Shown here in pieces: positions 50,288-59,402 of a DNA stretch of 64,000 nucleotides. The translations under genes were made by a program, and so were the position numbers. The stretch lies in contig UQAR01000001.1 of NCBI GenBank assembly GCA_900539095.1, positions 62,001 to 126,000 on the forward strand, read 5' to 3'. Source of the DNA: an uncultured Ruminococcus sp. (GTDB taxonomy: Bacteria; Bacillota; Clostridia; Oscillospirales; Ruminococcaceae). The notes beneath the pieces were generated by a model that searched no databases, was not told where the DNA came from, and saw only the letters and a list, made by a program, of their open reading frames with translations. Numbering within the stretch: the stretch's first letter is position 1; every line of letters starts with the position of its first letter.

Positions 50288-52735
50288 ATGTTTAAGAAAA
50301 ACGGACTTCTCAAAAGCCCTGACAGCAAGCCAAAAGAAAAGTATCTGCTGCTGTTTGCGGTGGCTTTTATCGGCATGATGATCTCATTCATACCGTCAAT
50401 GATAGTGAACAAGGGCATTTTTCTCTATTACGGCGACTTTAATTCACAGCAGATGATGTTCTATCAGCACTGCCATGACGCTGTTCGCAGCGGAAACATG
50501 GGCTGGGACTGGGGAACAGACTTAGGCTCAAGCTTTATAGGCTCATATGCTTTCTACCTGCTTGGTTCGCCGTTTTTCTGGCTCACCACGCTTTTCCCGT
50601 CAGGGGCAGTGCCTTATCTGATACCATGGCTGCTTGCACTTAAAACGGCTATAGCTGCCATAACTGCATATGCTTATATCAGATTTTTTGTTGACAACAC
50701 AAGTGCCTGCTTTATAGGCGGTCTGCTTTATGCCTTTTCAGGTTTCCAGACCTACAACGTGTTCTTCAACCATTTTCATGACGCAACGGCGTTCTTCCCG
50801 CTTATGCTGTTGGGATTCGAGCTGCTGGTACAAAAGAACAAGAAGGGTCCGTTTGCGGTAGCGGTAGCTATATGTGCGACCATAAGCTATTTCTTCTTCG
50901 CCTGCGATGTCGTATTTATCGTTATCTACTTCTTCCTGAGATGTCTTGACAAGGACTTCGACATTGACATGAAGAAATTCGGTCTGCTTATCCTTGAGGC
51001 TGTTATCGGCGTGATGATATCCGCTGTTATCTTCCTGCCGTCGGCGTTGAGCGTAATGGGCAACTACCGTGTGAACGAAAGACTTTACGGTCTTGACCTT
51101 GTTATATACAGCGAGAATGTAAGAATACCTAGGATCATCCAGTCATTCTTTATGCTCTCCGATATGCCTGCGAGAATAAATATCCTCAACTCAGACAAGG
51201 CAAGATGGGCGTCAATGGCAGGCTATCTGCCTATGTTCTCAATGGCAGGCGTTATCGCTTTCATGAGAACAAGAAAGAAAGGCAAAGACAGCTGGCTTTC
51301 AAAGGCTATTATCGTGTTCGGCATAATGGCTTGCGTTCCTATACTGAACTCAACATTCGTTTTGTTCAATGCGTCATATTATGCAAGGTGGTATTATATG
51401 CCTATCCTGCTTATGTGTCTTATGACAGCAAAGGTCATCGCTGAAAACAAGGACGATCTTAAAAAGGGCTTTGTACCTGTTTGCGTGGTATGTGCGATAT
51501 TCATTGGCATCGGTCTGCTGCCGACAAATGAGAACGGCGTTGTTTCTTACGGCAAAGTTCCTGAATATATCGAGCTTTACTACATTCAGGCTATCGTTAC
51601 GATAGTGATGACGGTAATGCTTGGCGTGCTTATTTATGTGGTCGCAGAGAAAAAAGTGGATTACATGAAGGTCGCATCGGCAATGACTGCGGCAGCTGTT
51701 GTTATCTGCATGACCTCATCTATCGTATACGGCGTTACGCAGGGAACTGACAACACCGACTATATCAACAGAGCCATAAACGGCGGCGACAACATCAACA
51801 TGGACAAGCTTGAATCACAGTCGGAAAACTACAACGCAGACAACAATTTCTACAGGATAGATACCTCAGAGAACGTTGACAACTGGTGTATGTTCTGGAA
51901 CTTGTCCTCAATGAGATGTTTCCACAGCGTCGTTTCAACTTCTATCATGGATTTCTACGGCTCTATCGGACAGACGAGAGATGTTGCCTCAAGAATGGAA
52001 ACAAAGGTTTATCCGCTGAGAAGTCTGTTTTCTGTAAAATATTATTTCAATGAACTTACAGAGAACGAGAGAAAGGGTATCTCAGAAGTTTCAACACCTG
52101 AAACTCTGACAAATCTCTACGGCTTTGAGTATGTTGACACCCAGAACGGCTTTAACGTTTACGAAAACAAATACTATATACCAATGGGATTTACATTTGA
52201 CTACTACTGTCTTGACGCTGATATCCAAAAGGCGTCAGAGGTAGACAAGACTTCAATGCTCATGAAAGCACTTGTGCTTGAGCCTGAACAGGCTGCAAAA
52301 TACAGTGATATCCTCAGCTACTACAGCTTTAAGGGCACTGACTATTCAACGGACCAGTATTATCAGAACTGCCTTGACAGACGTGCAAACAGCTGCTCGT
52401 CATTCAGCTATGATTCATACGGTTTCAATGCAAAGATAGACCTTGACAGGGATAATCTTGTGTTCTTCTCAGTACCATATGACGACGGCTGGAGTGCAAA
52501 GGTGAACGGTCAGGACGTTGATATCGAAAAGGTAGATTACGGCTTTATGGCTGTGCTTTGTCCTGCGGGTTCAAACGATATCCAGTTCACATATGAAACA
52601 AAGGGACTTTTCTGGGGCAAGGTCATAACTGCCGTTGGATTTGGCTCACTTATCGTTTATCTTGGTGCAGTTAGATTCACAAGCAGAAAAAAGAAGAAAA
52701 ACGAAGTTCCACAGACTGAGGAAAAGAACGCATAA
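50288..52735 (+). CDS. YfhO-family membrane protein
   Basis: An 815-residue polytopic membrane protein, probably a GT-C-type glycosyltransferase that uses lipid-linked sugar outside the cell. About 12 hydrophobic helices fill the first 520 residues (YYGDFNSQQMMFYQHCHDAVRSG and GWDWGTDLGSSFIGSYAFYLLGSPFFW are YfhO hallmarks). The C-terminal about 290 residues are extracytoplasmic, with a final helix and a charged tail. In Bacillus and Listeria, YfhO homologues decorate lipoteichoic acid with sugars. The ATG follows AGAGGACAAGACA. NUDIX follows after 21 bases. Confidence 0.9.
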   Translation: MFKKNGLLKSPDSKPKEKYLLLFAVAFIGMMISFIPSMIVNKGIFLYYGDFNSQQMMFYQHCHDAVRSGNMGWDWGTDLGSSFIGSYAFYLLGSPFFWLTTLFPSGAVPYLIPWLLALKTAIAAITAYAYIRFFVDNTSACFIGGLLYAFSGFQTYNVFFNHFHDATAFFPLMLLGFELLVQKNKKGPFAVAVAICATISYFFFACDVVFIVIYFFLRCLDKDFDIDMKKFGLLILEAVIGVMISAVIFLPSALSVMGNYRVNERLYGLDLVIYSENVRIPRIIQSFFMLSDMPARINILNSDKARWASMAGYLPMFSMAGVIAFMRTRKKGKDSWLSKAIIVFGIMACVPILNSTFVLFNASYYARWYYMPILLMCLMTAKVIAENKDDLKKGFVPVCVVCAIFIGIGLLPTNENGVVSYGKVPEYIELYYIQAIVTIVMTVMLGVLIYVVAEKKVDYMKVASAMTAAAVVICMTSSIVYGVTQGTDNTDYINRAINGGDNINMDKLESQSENYNADNNFYRIDTSENVDNWCMFWNLSSMRCFHSVVSTSIMDFYGSIGQTRDVASRMETKVYPLRSLFSVKYYFNELTENERKGISEVSTPETLTNLYGFEYVDTQNGFNVYENKYYIPMGFTFDYYCLDADIQKASEVDKTSMLMKALVLEPEQAAKYSDILSYYSFKGTDYSTDQYYQNCLDRRANSCSSFSYDSYGFNAKIDLDRDNLVFFSVPYDDGWSAKVNGQDVDIEKVDYGFMAVLCPAGSNDIQFTYETKGLFWGKVITAVGFGSLIVYLGAVRFTSRKKKKNEVPQTEEKNA

Positions 52736-52756
52736 AACCTGAGAGGGAGGATAAAA

Positions 52757-53296
52757 ATGTATCAGAATGAAAAGACTATAAGCGAAAAGGAAATATACAA
52801 GGGCAGAGTTGTTCATCTCACTTGTGATGATGTAGAGCTTGAAAACGGCTACAAGACCATAAGAGAGGTCATTCATCACCCAGGCGGAGTTTGTATCGTG
52901 GCTCTTGACAAGGACGAGAATGTTTATTTTGTAAAACAGTTTCGCTATCCTTTCAAGACCGCTCTTATGGAGATACCTGCCGGCAAGCTTGAATACGGCG
53001 AGGATCACCTTGAATGTGGAAAAAGAGAGCTTAAAGAAGAGATAGGTGCGACGGCTGAGAAAATGACCTATCTTGGCTGCATTTATCCAACTGTGGCTTA
53101 CGATACTGAGATAATCCATATGTACATGGCGGAGGGTCTTGATTTCGGCGAGCAGCATCTTGACGAAGGAGAGTTTCTTGACGTCACAAAAATGCCCCTT
53201 GAAGAGGCTTACAAAATGGTCATGGAAAACAAGCTCCCTGACGCAAAAACTACAGCGGCTATACTGAAAGCTTATCTTCTCAGAAAGTGCAAATAA
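52757..53296 (+). CDS. NUDIX hydrolase, ADP-ribose pyrophosphatase type
   Basis: A 179-residue NUDIX enzyme. The NUDIX box is complete: G76, E82, R90, E91, E94, E95, G97 in AGKLEYGEDHLECGKRELKEEIGA. The family layout (SEKEIYKGRVVHLTCDDVELENG, then VRQ-like PGGVCIVAL, then EIPAGKLE) is that of ADP-ribose pyrophosphatase (NudF). It hydrolyses nucleoside diphosphates linked to a sugar. The ATG follows GAGAGGGAGGATAAAA. Confidence 0.93.
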   Translation: MYQNEKTISEKEIYKGRVVHLTCDDVELENGYKTIREVIHHPGGVCIVALDKDENVYFVKQFRYPFKTALMEIPAGKLEYGEDHLECGKRELKEEIGATAEKMTYLGCIYPTVAYDTEIIHMYMAEGLDFGEQHLDEGEFLDVTKMPLEEAYKMVMENKLPDAKTTAAILKAYLLRKCK

Positions 53297-53346
53297 TTCT
53301 TGTTGTGTGCATTTTTTACAAATATTTTGCATGATTTTTATGCTTA

Positions 53347-53375
53347 TTGACAAATAATTTTCAATGTGCTATAAT
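53347..53375 (+). promoter_or_regulatory. Promoter of the CDP-glycerol transferase gene
   Basis: TTGACA, 17-base spacer, TATAAT: full consensus. It starts a structured leader of about 140 bases. Confidence 0.75.
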
Positions 53376-53391
53376 GTATTTTAAAAGGCCT

Positions 53392-53437
53392 AGCTGTAAA
53401 CTAGATCATAAGAAAAAAACCGTAACAGCTTTGATCT
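53392..53437 (+). promoter_or_regulatory. Candidate structured leader with interleaved complementary segments
   Basis: AGCTGT (53392-53397) pairs with ACAGCT (53425-53430) and AGATCA (53403-53408) with TGATCT (53432-53437). The order 1-2-1'-2' means a pseudoknot or two mutually exclusive hairpins. Each stem is only 6 bp, so chance is possible. Confidence 0.35.
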
Positions 53438-53445
53438 CATAAGTT

Positions 53446-53486
53446 AAGGCAGCACCGCCAAGCGGTCCTTGCGTGGTGTTGTCTTT
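53446..53486 (+). repeat. Family C hairpin, terminator-like
   Basis: AAGGCAGCACC and GGTGTTGTCTT form an imperfect stem with an inner CAAG/CTTG hairpin, followed by TGTTATTT. It resembles 10922-10962 and lies between promoter and start codon, so it could attenuate the gene. Confidence 0.55.
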
Positions 53487-53521
53487 GTTATTTATTATCA
53501 AGAAAGTAAGGAATAGATTCA

Positions 53522-55372
53522 ATGGATAATACAAGACAGGATCTTGAAGAAATTTACGGGAACAGAAGAGAAACAATAAACGATCTTAAAAAGAGAAACA
53601 AAAAATTTGCGGAACTCACAAGAGTTGAGTTCAAAAGAATAATACTTCACATCGAGGGCGATCTTATCGGCTTTGAGCCTGAGGATCTCACTGACCTCAC
53701 TGCAAGATTTATCACGCAGGACAGGTCGCTGAGTTTTCCTGCTCAGTCATTTGAGCTTTCGGGCAGACATTTCCACCTTTGGGTGAACATGATGTCTGCA
53801 AACAAGGAAATGCCTATTGAAACGGGCAATTATATCCTGAAAATATTCAAGAAATACAAGGGCATGAACGAGCCGCAGATCTCAAGCGACGCCACAGACT
53901 ATGTTCTGAGCGGCAACACGCTCTTGAAAAACACCTATGACAAAGACGGCAGATGCCTTTCAAAGCAGGTGCTTACCCATGAGTATTCCTGCATAATCTC
54001 CGACAAGGTAGAGGCTGTCGAAGATGACACAAAAGACAATCCAATGAATTTCAAGATAAGACGTGGTGCGGAAAACCTTTTCTACGCCGAGTCAAAGAGC
54101 GATCTTGACAGCTTGGAATACTATTTGGCAGTGACCTACAAGGAGCCGAAACCGTCCCAGACTCTCCCGAAAAGACTTAAAAAGATGCTTTCAAACCGTA
54201 AAAAACTCATTGTGAGAGATCTTTACGGTCTGAAAAAATGGGGATTCAGACGTGTTTTCAACCTGTTCACCCATTTTGCAAAGAAAAACGGCGACATTAT
54301 CCTTTTTGCCAGCGGTTCGAGAGCTGAGATAGGCGGAAACGAAAAGGTCATTTATGACAGAATGGTGGAACGTGGTCTTGACAGCAAATTCAAGTTCAGG
54401 TTTGATTTCAAGGCGAGCATATCTGTAAACAGGTCGATACCTGCGATGATAAGATTTGCATATTATCTTGCGACTTCTGACATTATACTTGTTGACGACT
54501 ACTACCCTGACATTTATTTGGTTGATTATCCAAAGCACATAAAGATACTTCAGGTTTGGCACGCTTGCGGAGCGTTCAAGTCGGTGGGCTTTGAACGTCT
54601 TGGCAAGTCGGGTGCACCTGCATTCAACACGAAGATACACAAGTGCTACACTCATGTACCTGTAAGCTCATACCATTCAGCACTTCACAATGCCGAGGGC
54701 TTTGCTATCGACATCAAAAAGTTCTATCCAGTGGGAATACCGAGAACGGATATTTTCTTTGATGAGGAATACAAAAAGAAAACAAGAGCGGAAATGCTTG
54801 AGGTCTTCTCAGAGTGCAAGGACGCAAAGACAGTTTATATGTACGCCCCGACGTTCAGAGGCGACAATGCGAACAACGCTTACTTCCCATTTGACAGGCT
54901 TGATTTAGAGTCATGGGGAAAATTTCTTAAAGAGACTGACTCCGTGCTTATCGTAAAGCTGCATCCGTTTGTAAGGCGTAAGGTGGAGATACCTGAGCAA
55001 TACAAGCACCGCATACTTGACGCATCAAGCTACCGTGAAGTAAATGACATTCTTTTCATCGTTGATGTGCTCATCACTGACTACAGCTCGATAATCTATG
55101 AAATGTCACTTTTGAAAAAGCCTATGCTTTTCTTTGCCTTTGACCAGAAACATTATGAGGCTACACGAGATTTCTATGAACCTTATGAGGATCTTGTTCC
55201 GGGAAAGATAGTTCACAACTTTGACGACCTTATGACTGCTTTGAGAAATAAGGACTACGAGTTTGAGAAAATGGACGGCTTTATAAAGAAGAACTTCACC
55301 TATACTGACGGAAAGTCCACAGACAGAGTTATCGACCAGCTTATTCTTGGACAAACTCCTGACAACAAATAA
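53522..55372 (+). CDS. CDP-glycerol glycerophosphotransferase family protein
   Basis: A 616-residue TagB/TagF-like enzyme that transfers glycerol phosphate (or ribitol phosphate) to a growing teichoic acid. The first about 240 residues are a less conserved domain. The C-terminal GT-B fold has LQVWHACGAFKSVGFERLGKS, the conserved histidine-containing acceptor motif, then YAPTFRGDN, VKLHPF, and the nucleotide site ITDYSSIIYEMSLLKKPMLFFAFD. It has no signal peptide; such enzymes sit on the inner membrane face. Own promoter with structured leader. With the LTA-synthase-like, YfhO and GT2 genes it points to a polyol-phosphate wall or lipid polymer. Confidence 0.9.
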   Translation: MDNTRQDLEEIYGNRRETINDLKKRNKKFAELTRVEFKRIILHIEGDLIGFEPEDLTDLTARFITQDRSLSFPAQSFELSGRHFHLWVNMMSANKEMPIETGNYILKIFKKYKGMNEPQISSDATDYVLSGNTLLKNTYDKDGRCLSKQVLTHEYSCIISDKVEAVEDDTKDNPMNFKIRRGAENLFYAESKSDLDSLEYYLAVTYKEPKPSQTLPKRLKKMLSNRKKLIVRDLYGLKKWGFRRVFNLFTHFAKKNGDIILFASGSRAEIGGNEKVIYDRMVERGLDSKFKFRFDFKASISVNRSIPAMIRFAYYLATSDIILVDDYYPDIYLVDYPKHIKILQVWHACGAFKSVGFERLGKSGAPAFNTKIHKCYTHVPVSSYHSALHNAEGFAIDIKKFYPVGIPRTDIFFDEEYKKKTRAEMLEVFSECKDAKTVYMYAPTFRGDNANNAYFPFDRLDLESWGKFLKETDSVLIVKLHPFVRRKVEIPEQYKHRILDASSYREVNDILFIVDVLITDYSSIIYEMSLLKKPMLFFAFDQKHYEATRDFYEPYEDLVPGKIVHNFDDLMTALRNKDYEFEKMDGFIKKNFTYTDGKSTDRVIDQLILGQTPDNK

Positions 55373-55380
55373 AACAGCAA

Positions 55381-55413
55381 ACAGGCGGACTTTATCGTCC
55401 GCCTGTTTTTTTT
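55381..55413 (+). terminator. Terminator after the CDP-glycerol transferase gene
   Basis: AACAGGCGGAC-tttatc-GTCCGCCTGTT, 11 bp, followed by a run of T. Confidence 0.9.
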
Positions 55414-55437
55414 GTCTGCCCTTATAAAACAATGCAA

Positions 55438-55482
55438 AAAAAGAACGCTCACGCACCGAAATGCGTAAGCGTCTTTTTTATA
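55438..55482 (-). terminator. nifJ terminator
   Basis: Minus strand: GACGCTTACGCA and TGCGTGAGCGTTC pair imperfectly around TTTCGG, followed by a T run. It also has T on the plus side and may act in both directions. Confidence 0.75.
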
Positions 55483-55492
55483 GTAACTTAGA

Positions 55493-58400
55493 TTACTTTT
55501 CCTCAGTATTGTAAAGCTTAGCGTATCTGAGCAGATAATCATATCTGTCCTTAGCATTCTGAACAGCCTTACCAAAGAGCTTTTCAGCTCTCTCAGGATT
55601 CTGTCTTGCAAGAGCGTTGTAACGAACCTCTCCCATGATGAAGTCCTTATAGTCAGCTGTTGGAGCCTTAGAATCAAGGATAAATGGATTCTTGCCCTCT
55701 GCCTTAAGACGTGGGTCGAATCTGTACAGATGCCAGTAACCAGCCTGAACAGCCTTCTTCTCCTCTGTCTGAGCGATTGACATACCACCCTTGATACCGT
55801 GGTTGATACATGGAGCATAACCAATGATGATCGAAGGACCATGATAAGACTCAGCCTCGTGGATAGCCTTGATGCACTGGTTGTAATCAGCACCCATTGC
55901 AACGTGAGCTACATATACATAGCCGTAAGACATTGCGATACCTGCGAGGTCCTTCTTCTTAACTTCCTTACCAGCTGCTGCGAACTGAGCGATAGCACCT
56001 GTTGGAGTTGACTTAGAGGACTGTCCGCCTGTATTTGAGTAAACCTCTGTATCGAATACGAAGATGTTCACGTCCTGACCCTGAGCGATAACGTGGTCAA
56101 CGCCTGAGAATCCGATATCATAAGCCCAGCCGTCGCCGCCGAAGATCCACATTGACTTCTTTCTCAGATAGTCAGCGTCCTTGAGGATCTCCTCAGTAGC
56201 CTTGTTCTTTGTCTTCTTGAGAGCTGCGATAAGATTATCTGTAGCTGGTGAGTTCTTCTCGCCGTCGTCTACTGTTTCAAGATACTCTTCGCAAGCCTTC
56301 TTGAGAGCTGCTGCCTTAGTTGTCTTAGACAGTTCAAGAACCTTAGCGATAGTTCTGTTTCTGATAGTGGACTGTGCAAGGTACATACCGTAGCCGTACT
56401 CTGCGTTATCCTCGAACAGTGAGTTAGCCCAAGCCGGACCCTTGCCTTCCTTATTTACTGTGTAAGGAGTTGAAGGAGCTGAACCACCCCAAATTGATGA
56501 ACAGCCTGTTGCGTTAGCAATGTACATTCTGTCACCAAAGAGCTGTGTGATGAGCTTAGCGTAAGGTGTTTCACCGCAGCCTGCACAAGCACCTGAGAAT
56601 TCAAGCAATGGCTGCTTGAACTGTGAGCCCTTAACTGTTGTAGCCTTGAACTTCTCGAATACTTCTGGCTTTTCAGCAAGTGTAAGACCATAGTTGAATA
56701 CTTCCTGCTCAGCGAGCTGAGTTTCAAGTGGCATCATGCTGAGAGCCTTGTTGCCCTTCTTACCAGGACAAACGTTTACGCAAGAACCGCAGCCTGTGCA
56801 GTCCAGAGCAGACATTGTCATTACGAAGTTATAGCCAGGCATACCTGTCATAGCTACTGCCTTCTCCTGAGCAAGCTTAGGAGCCTTCTTCAGTTCAGCG
56901 TCTGTCATTACAACAGGTCTGATAACTGCGTGTGGACATACATATGAACAGAAGTTACACTGGATACAGTTGTCGCCATTCCATGCAGGAACGTCAACAG
57001 CGATACCTCTCTTCTCAAATGCAGCAGAGCCCTGTGGGAATGTACCGTCTGCCATACCTGTGAATGTTGAAACAGGGAGCTTGTCGCCTTCCTGAGCATT
57101 GCAAGGAATCTGAATGTTGTTTACGAAGTCCTGAAGAGTCTTATCTGCACACTTAGCGGCAGGCATACCCATTGGAGTATCCTTGCACTTCTTCCAAGAT
57201 GCAGGAACTTTAACTTCGTGAACCTGCTGACATCCAGCGTCGATAGCGTCATGGTTCATCTTAACGATAGCGTCGCCCTTCTTAGAATATGATGCTGTAG
57301 CAGCGTCCTTCATGTACTTGATAGCGTCGTCGATAGGAATGATGTTAGCGAGCTTGAAGAATGCAGACTGAAGAACAGTGTTTATTCTGTTGCCCAGACC
57401 GATCTCCTTACCGATCTTAACGCCGTTGATCGTATAGAACTTGATGTTGTTCTCAGCGATATATCTCTTTACCTGACCTGGGAGGTGCTTATCCAGCTCT
57501 TCATGCTCCCACTGGCAGTTCAGAAGGAATGTTCCGCCTGGCTTGATATCCTGTACCATGTTGTACTTAGTGATATAAGACTCATTATGGCAAGCAACAA
57601 AGTCAGCCTGATTGATAAGGTATGTTGACTTGATAGGTGTCTTACCGAATCTCAGGTGAGAAACTGTTACACCGCCTGACTTCTTTGAGTCATATGCAAA
57701 GTATGCCTGAGCATACAGATCAGTGTGGTCACCGATGATCTTGATAGAGTTCTTGTTTGCACCAACAGTACCGTCAGCACCAAGACCCCAGAACTTACAA
57801 GCAGTTGTACCTGCCGGAGCAGAGTCAAGCTTGCCCTCAGTTTCGAGAGAGAGGTTTGTAACGTCATCTTCGATACCGATAGTAAATCTTGGCTTATAAG
57901 TGTCCTTCCAGCTTGCGTTCCAGTAAACAGCCTTGATCTGTGCAGGAGTTGTATCCTTAGAACCAAGACCATATCTGCCTGAAGCGATAGCTACATCGTG
58001 GAACTGTGTGCCCTTGAGAGCAGCAACAACGTCAAGATAAAGTGGCTCGCCTTCAGAACCTGGCTCCTTAGTTCTGTCAAGAACTGAGATCTGCTCACAA
58101 GTTGAAGGGATAGCCTCAACGAGCTTGTCAGCACGGAAAGGTCTGTAAAGTCTAACCTTAACAAGACCGAGCTTTGTGCCTTCCTTCTCGTTCAGGTAGT
58201 CGATAGTTTCTTCGATAGTATCACATACAGAGCCCATTGCTACGATAACGTGAGTAGCGTCCGGTGCACCATAGTAGTTGAACAGCTTGTAGTTTGTGCC
58301 GATCTTCTCGTTTACCTTGTTCATGTAATCCTCTACGATACCAGGGATAGCGTCGTAGTATGGGTTACAAGCCTCTCTTGCCTGGAAGAAGATATCAGGG

Positions 58401-59062
58401 TTCTGAGCTGTACCTCTAAGTACAGGGTGCTCAGGGTTAAGAGCTCTCTTTCTGAACTCCTCGACCTTCTCGAAGTCTACCATATCTCTTACGTCTTCCA
58501 TATCCCATGTCTCGATCTTCTGAATCTCGTGAGATGTTCTGAATCCGTCAAAGAAGTGGATGAATGGTACTCTGCCTTCGATTGTTGAAAGGTGAGCAAC
58601 AGTACCGAGGTCCATTACCTCCTGTACGTTTGAAGAACAAAGCATAGCGAAACCTGTCTGACGGCAAGCATAGATGTCAGAATGGTCGCCGAAAATGTTA
58701 AGTGCGTGTGATGCTACGCATCTTGCGGAAACGTGGATAACGCAAGGGAGCAGCTCACCTGCGATCTTATACAGGTTAGGGATCATAAGAAGAAGACCCT
58801 GTGATGCTGTATATGTTGTTGTGAGAGCACCGGCTGCGAGAGAACCGTGAACCGTTCCGGACGCACCTGCCTCAGACTGCATCTCTGCAAGTCTTACAGG
58901 AGTGCCGAAGAGGTTTTCCTTACCCTTGGCAGCCCACTGGTCTGTTACTTCTGCCATAACAGATGATGGGGTGATTGGATAGATAGCAGCGACTTCTGTA
59001 AATGGGTATGACGCCCAAGCAGCAGCGTTGTTTCCGTCCATGGTTTTCATTTTTCTTGCCAT
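55493..59062 (-). CDS. nifJ: Pyruvate:ferredoxin (flavodoxin) oxidoreductase
   Basis: Homodimeric single-chain PFOR (1189 residues) that oxidises pyruvate to acetyl-CoA and CO2 and reduces ferredoxin, a core anaerobic step. N-terminal domains I-III include YPITPSSVMAE; the ferredoxin domain has two 4Fe-4S motifs, CIQCNFCSYVCP and CTGCGSCVNVCP; a third cluster uses CAGCGETPY plus a later cysteine; the thiamine diphosphate site is GGDGWAYDIGF...VYSNTGGQ. The ATG at 59060-59062 follows AAAGGAATGATTCTAAA; the frame extends 14 codons upstream without a better site. It is monocistronic. Confidence 0.97.
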   Translation of the reverse strand: MARKMKTMDGNNAAAWASYPFTEVAAIYPITPSSVMAEVTDQWAAKGKENLFGTPVRLAEMQSEAGASGTVHGSLAAGALTTTYTASQGLLLMIPNLYKIAGELLPCVIHVSARCVASHALNIFGDHSDIYACRQTGFAMLCSSNVQEVMDLGTVAHLSTIEGRVPFIHFFDGFRTSHEIQKIETWDMEDVRDMVDFEKVEEFRKRALNPEHPVLRGTAQNPDIFFQAREACNPYYDAIPGIVEDYMNKVNEKIGTNYKLFNYYGAPDATHVIVAMGSVCDTIEETIDYLNEKEGTKLGLVKVRLYRPFRADKLVEAIPSTCEQISVLDRTKEPGSEGEPLYLDVVAALKGTQFHDVAIASGRYGLGSKDTTPAQIKAVYWNASWKDTYKPRFTIGIEDDVTNLSLETEGKLDSAPAGTTACKFWGLGADGTVGANKNSIKIIGDHTDLYAQAYFAYDSKKSGGVTVSHLRFGKTPIKSTYLINQADFVACHNESYITKYNMVQDIKPGGTFLLNCQWEHEELDKHLPGQVKRYIAENNIKFYTINGVKIGKEIGLGNRINTVLQSAFFKLANIIPIDDAIKYMKDAATASYSKKGDAIVKMNHDAIDAGCQQVHEVKVPASWKKCKDTPMGMPAAKCADKTLQDFVNNIQIPCNAQEGDKLPVSTFTGMADGTFPQGSAAFEKRGIAVDVPAWNGDNCIQCNFCSYVCPHAVIRPVVMTDAELKKAPKLAQEKAVAMTGMPGYNFVMTMSALDCTGCGSCVNVCPGKKGNKALSMMPLETQLAEQEVFNYGLTLAEKPEVFEKFKATTVKGSQFKQPLLEFSGACAGCGETPYAKLITQLFGDRMYIANATGCSSIWGGSAPSTPYTVNKEGKGPAWANSLFEDNAEYGYGMYLAQSTIRNRTIAKVLELSKTTKAAALKKACEEYLETVDDGEKNSPATDNLIAALKKTKNKATEEILKDADYLRKKSMWIFGGDGWAYDIGFSGVDHVIAQGQDVNIFVFDTEVYSNTGGQSSKSTPTGAIAQFAAAGKEVKKKDLAGIAMSYGYVYVAHVAMGADYNQCIKAIHEAESYHGPSIIIGYAPCINHGIKGGMSIAQTEEKKAVQAGYWHLYRFDPRLKAEGKNPFILDSKAPTADYKDFIMGEVRYNALARQNPERAEKLFGKAVQNAKDRYDYLLRYAKLYNTEEK

Positions 59063-59222
59063 TTTAGAATCATTCCTTTCTCGATATTTCAAGCAAAAGC
59101 TCAAAACTCAAATCTCCTTTTTGACACGCTTTTCACGGCGTATCTCTTTAAGGACAGCAGACATTTTCTTTCAAAGTAAGCTGTAACAAACTTTTTGAGA
59201 ATACATCTGTTTTAACTCTTAT

Positions 59223-59251
59223 AGTATAACACTTATTTTTCAATTTGTAAA
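59223..59251 (-). promoter_or_regulatory. nifJ promoter
   Basis: Minus strand TTTACA, 17-base spacer, TATACT, about 160 bases before the start codon. Confidence 0.65.
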
Positions 59252-59346
59252 GACCTTTTACCACATTTTTTCTTGATTTATACGCTGTAAAAGCCCTATT
59301 TTCGGTTAGTTGTGACTTCCTGACAGATAAATCCAACACATTTGAG

Positions 59347-59385
59347 CAATAAAAAAATGCCTGCGTGAACAGACATTTTTCCTAT
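59347..59385 (-). terminator. Terminator after parB
   Basis: AAAAATG-c-CTG and CAG-a-CATTTTT pair around CGTGAA, with A and T tracts on both sides. Confidence 0.6.
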
Positions 59386-59402
59386 ATAAAAAAAGTAATG
59401 AT

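Larger units (their letters stand above)
59063..59402. other. Intergenic region between nifJ and parB
   Basis: About 340 bases holding the nifJ promoter (59223-59251), a roughly 160-base untranslated leader, and a hairpin downstream of parB (59347-59385). A 63-codon frame here covers the promoter and is not believable as a gene. Confidence 0.6.

Noticed and set aside
59148..59339. 63-codon open frame on minus
   Set aside because: It overlaps the nifJ promoter and lies in its leader; composition is not protein-like.
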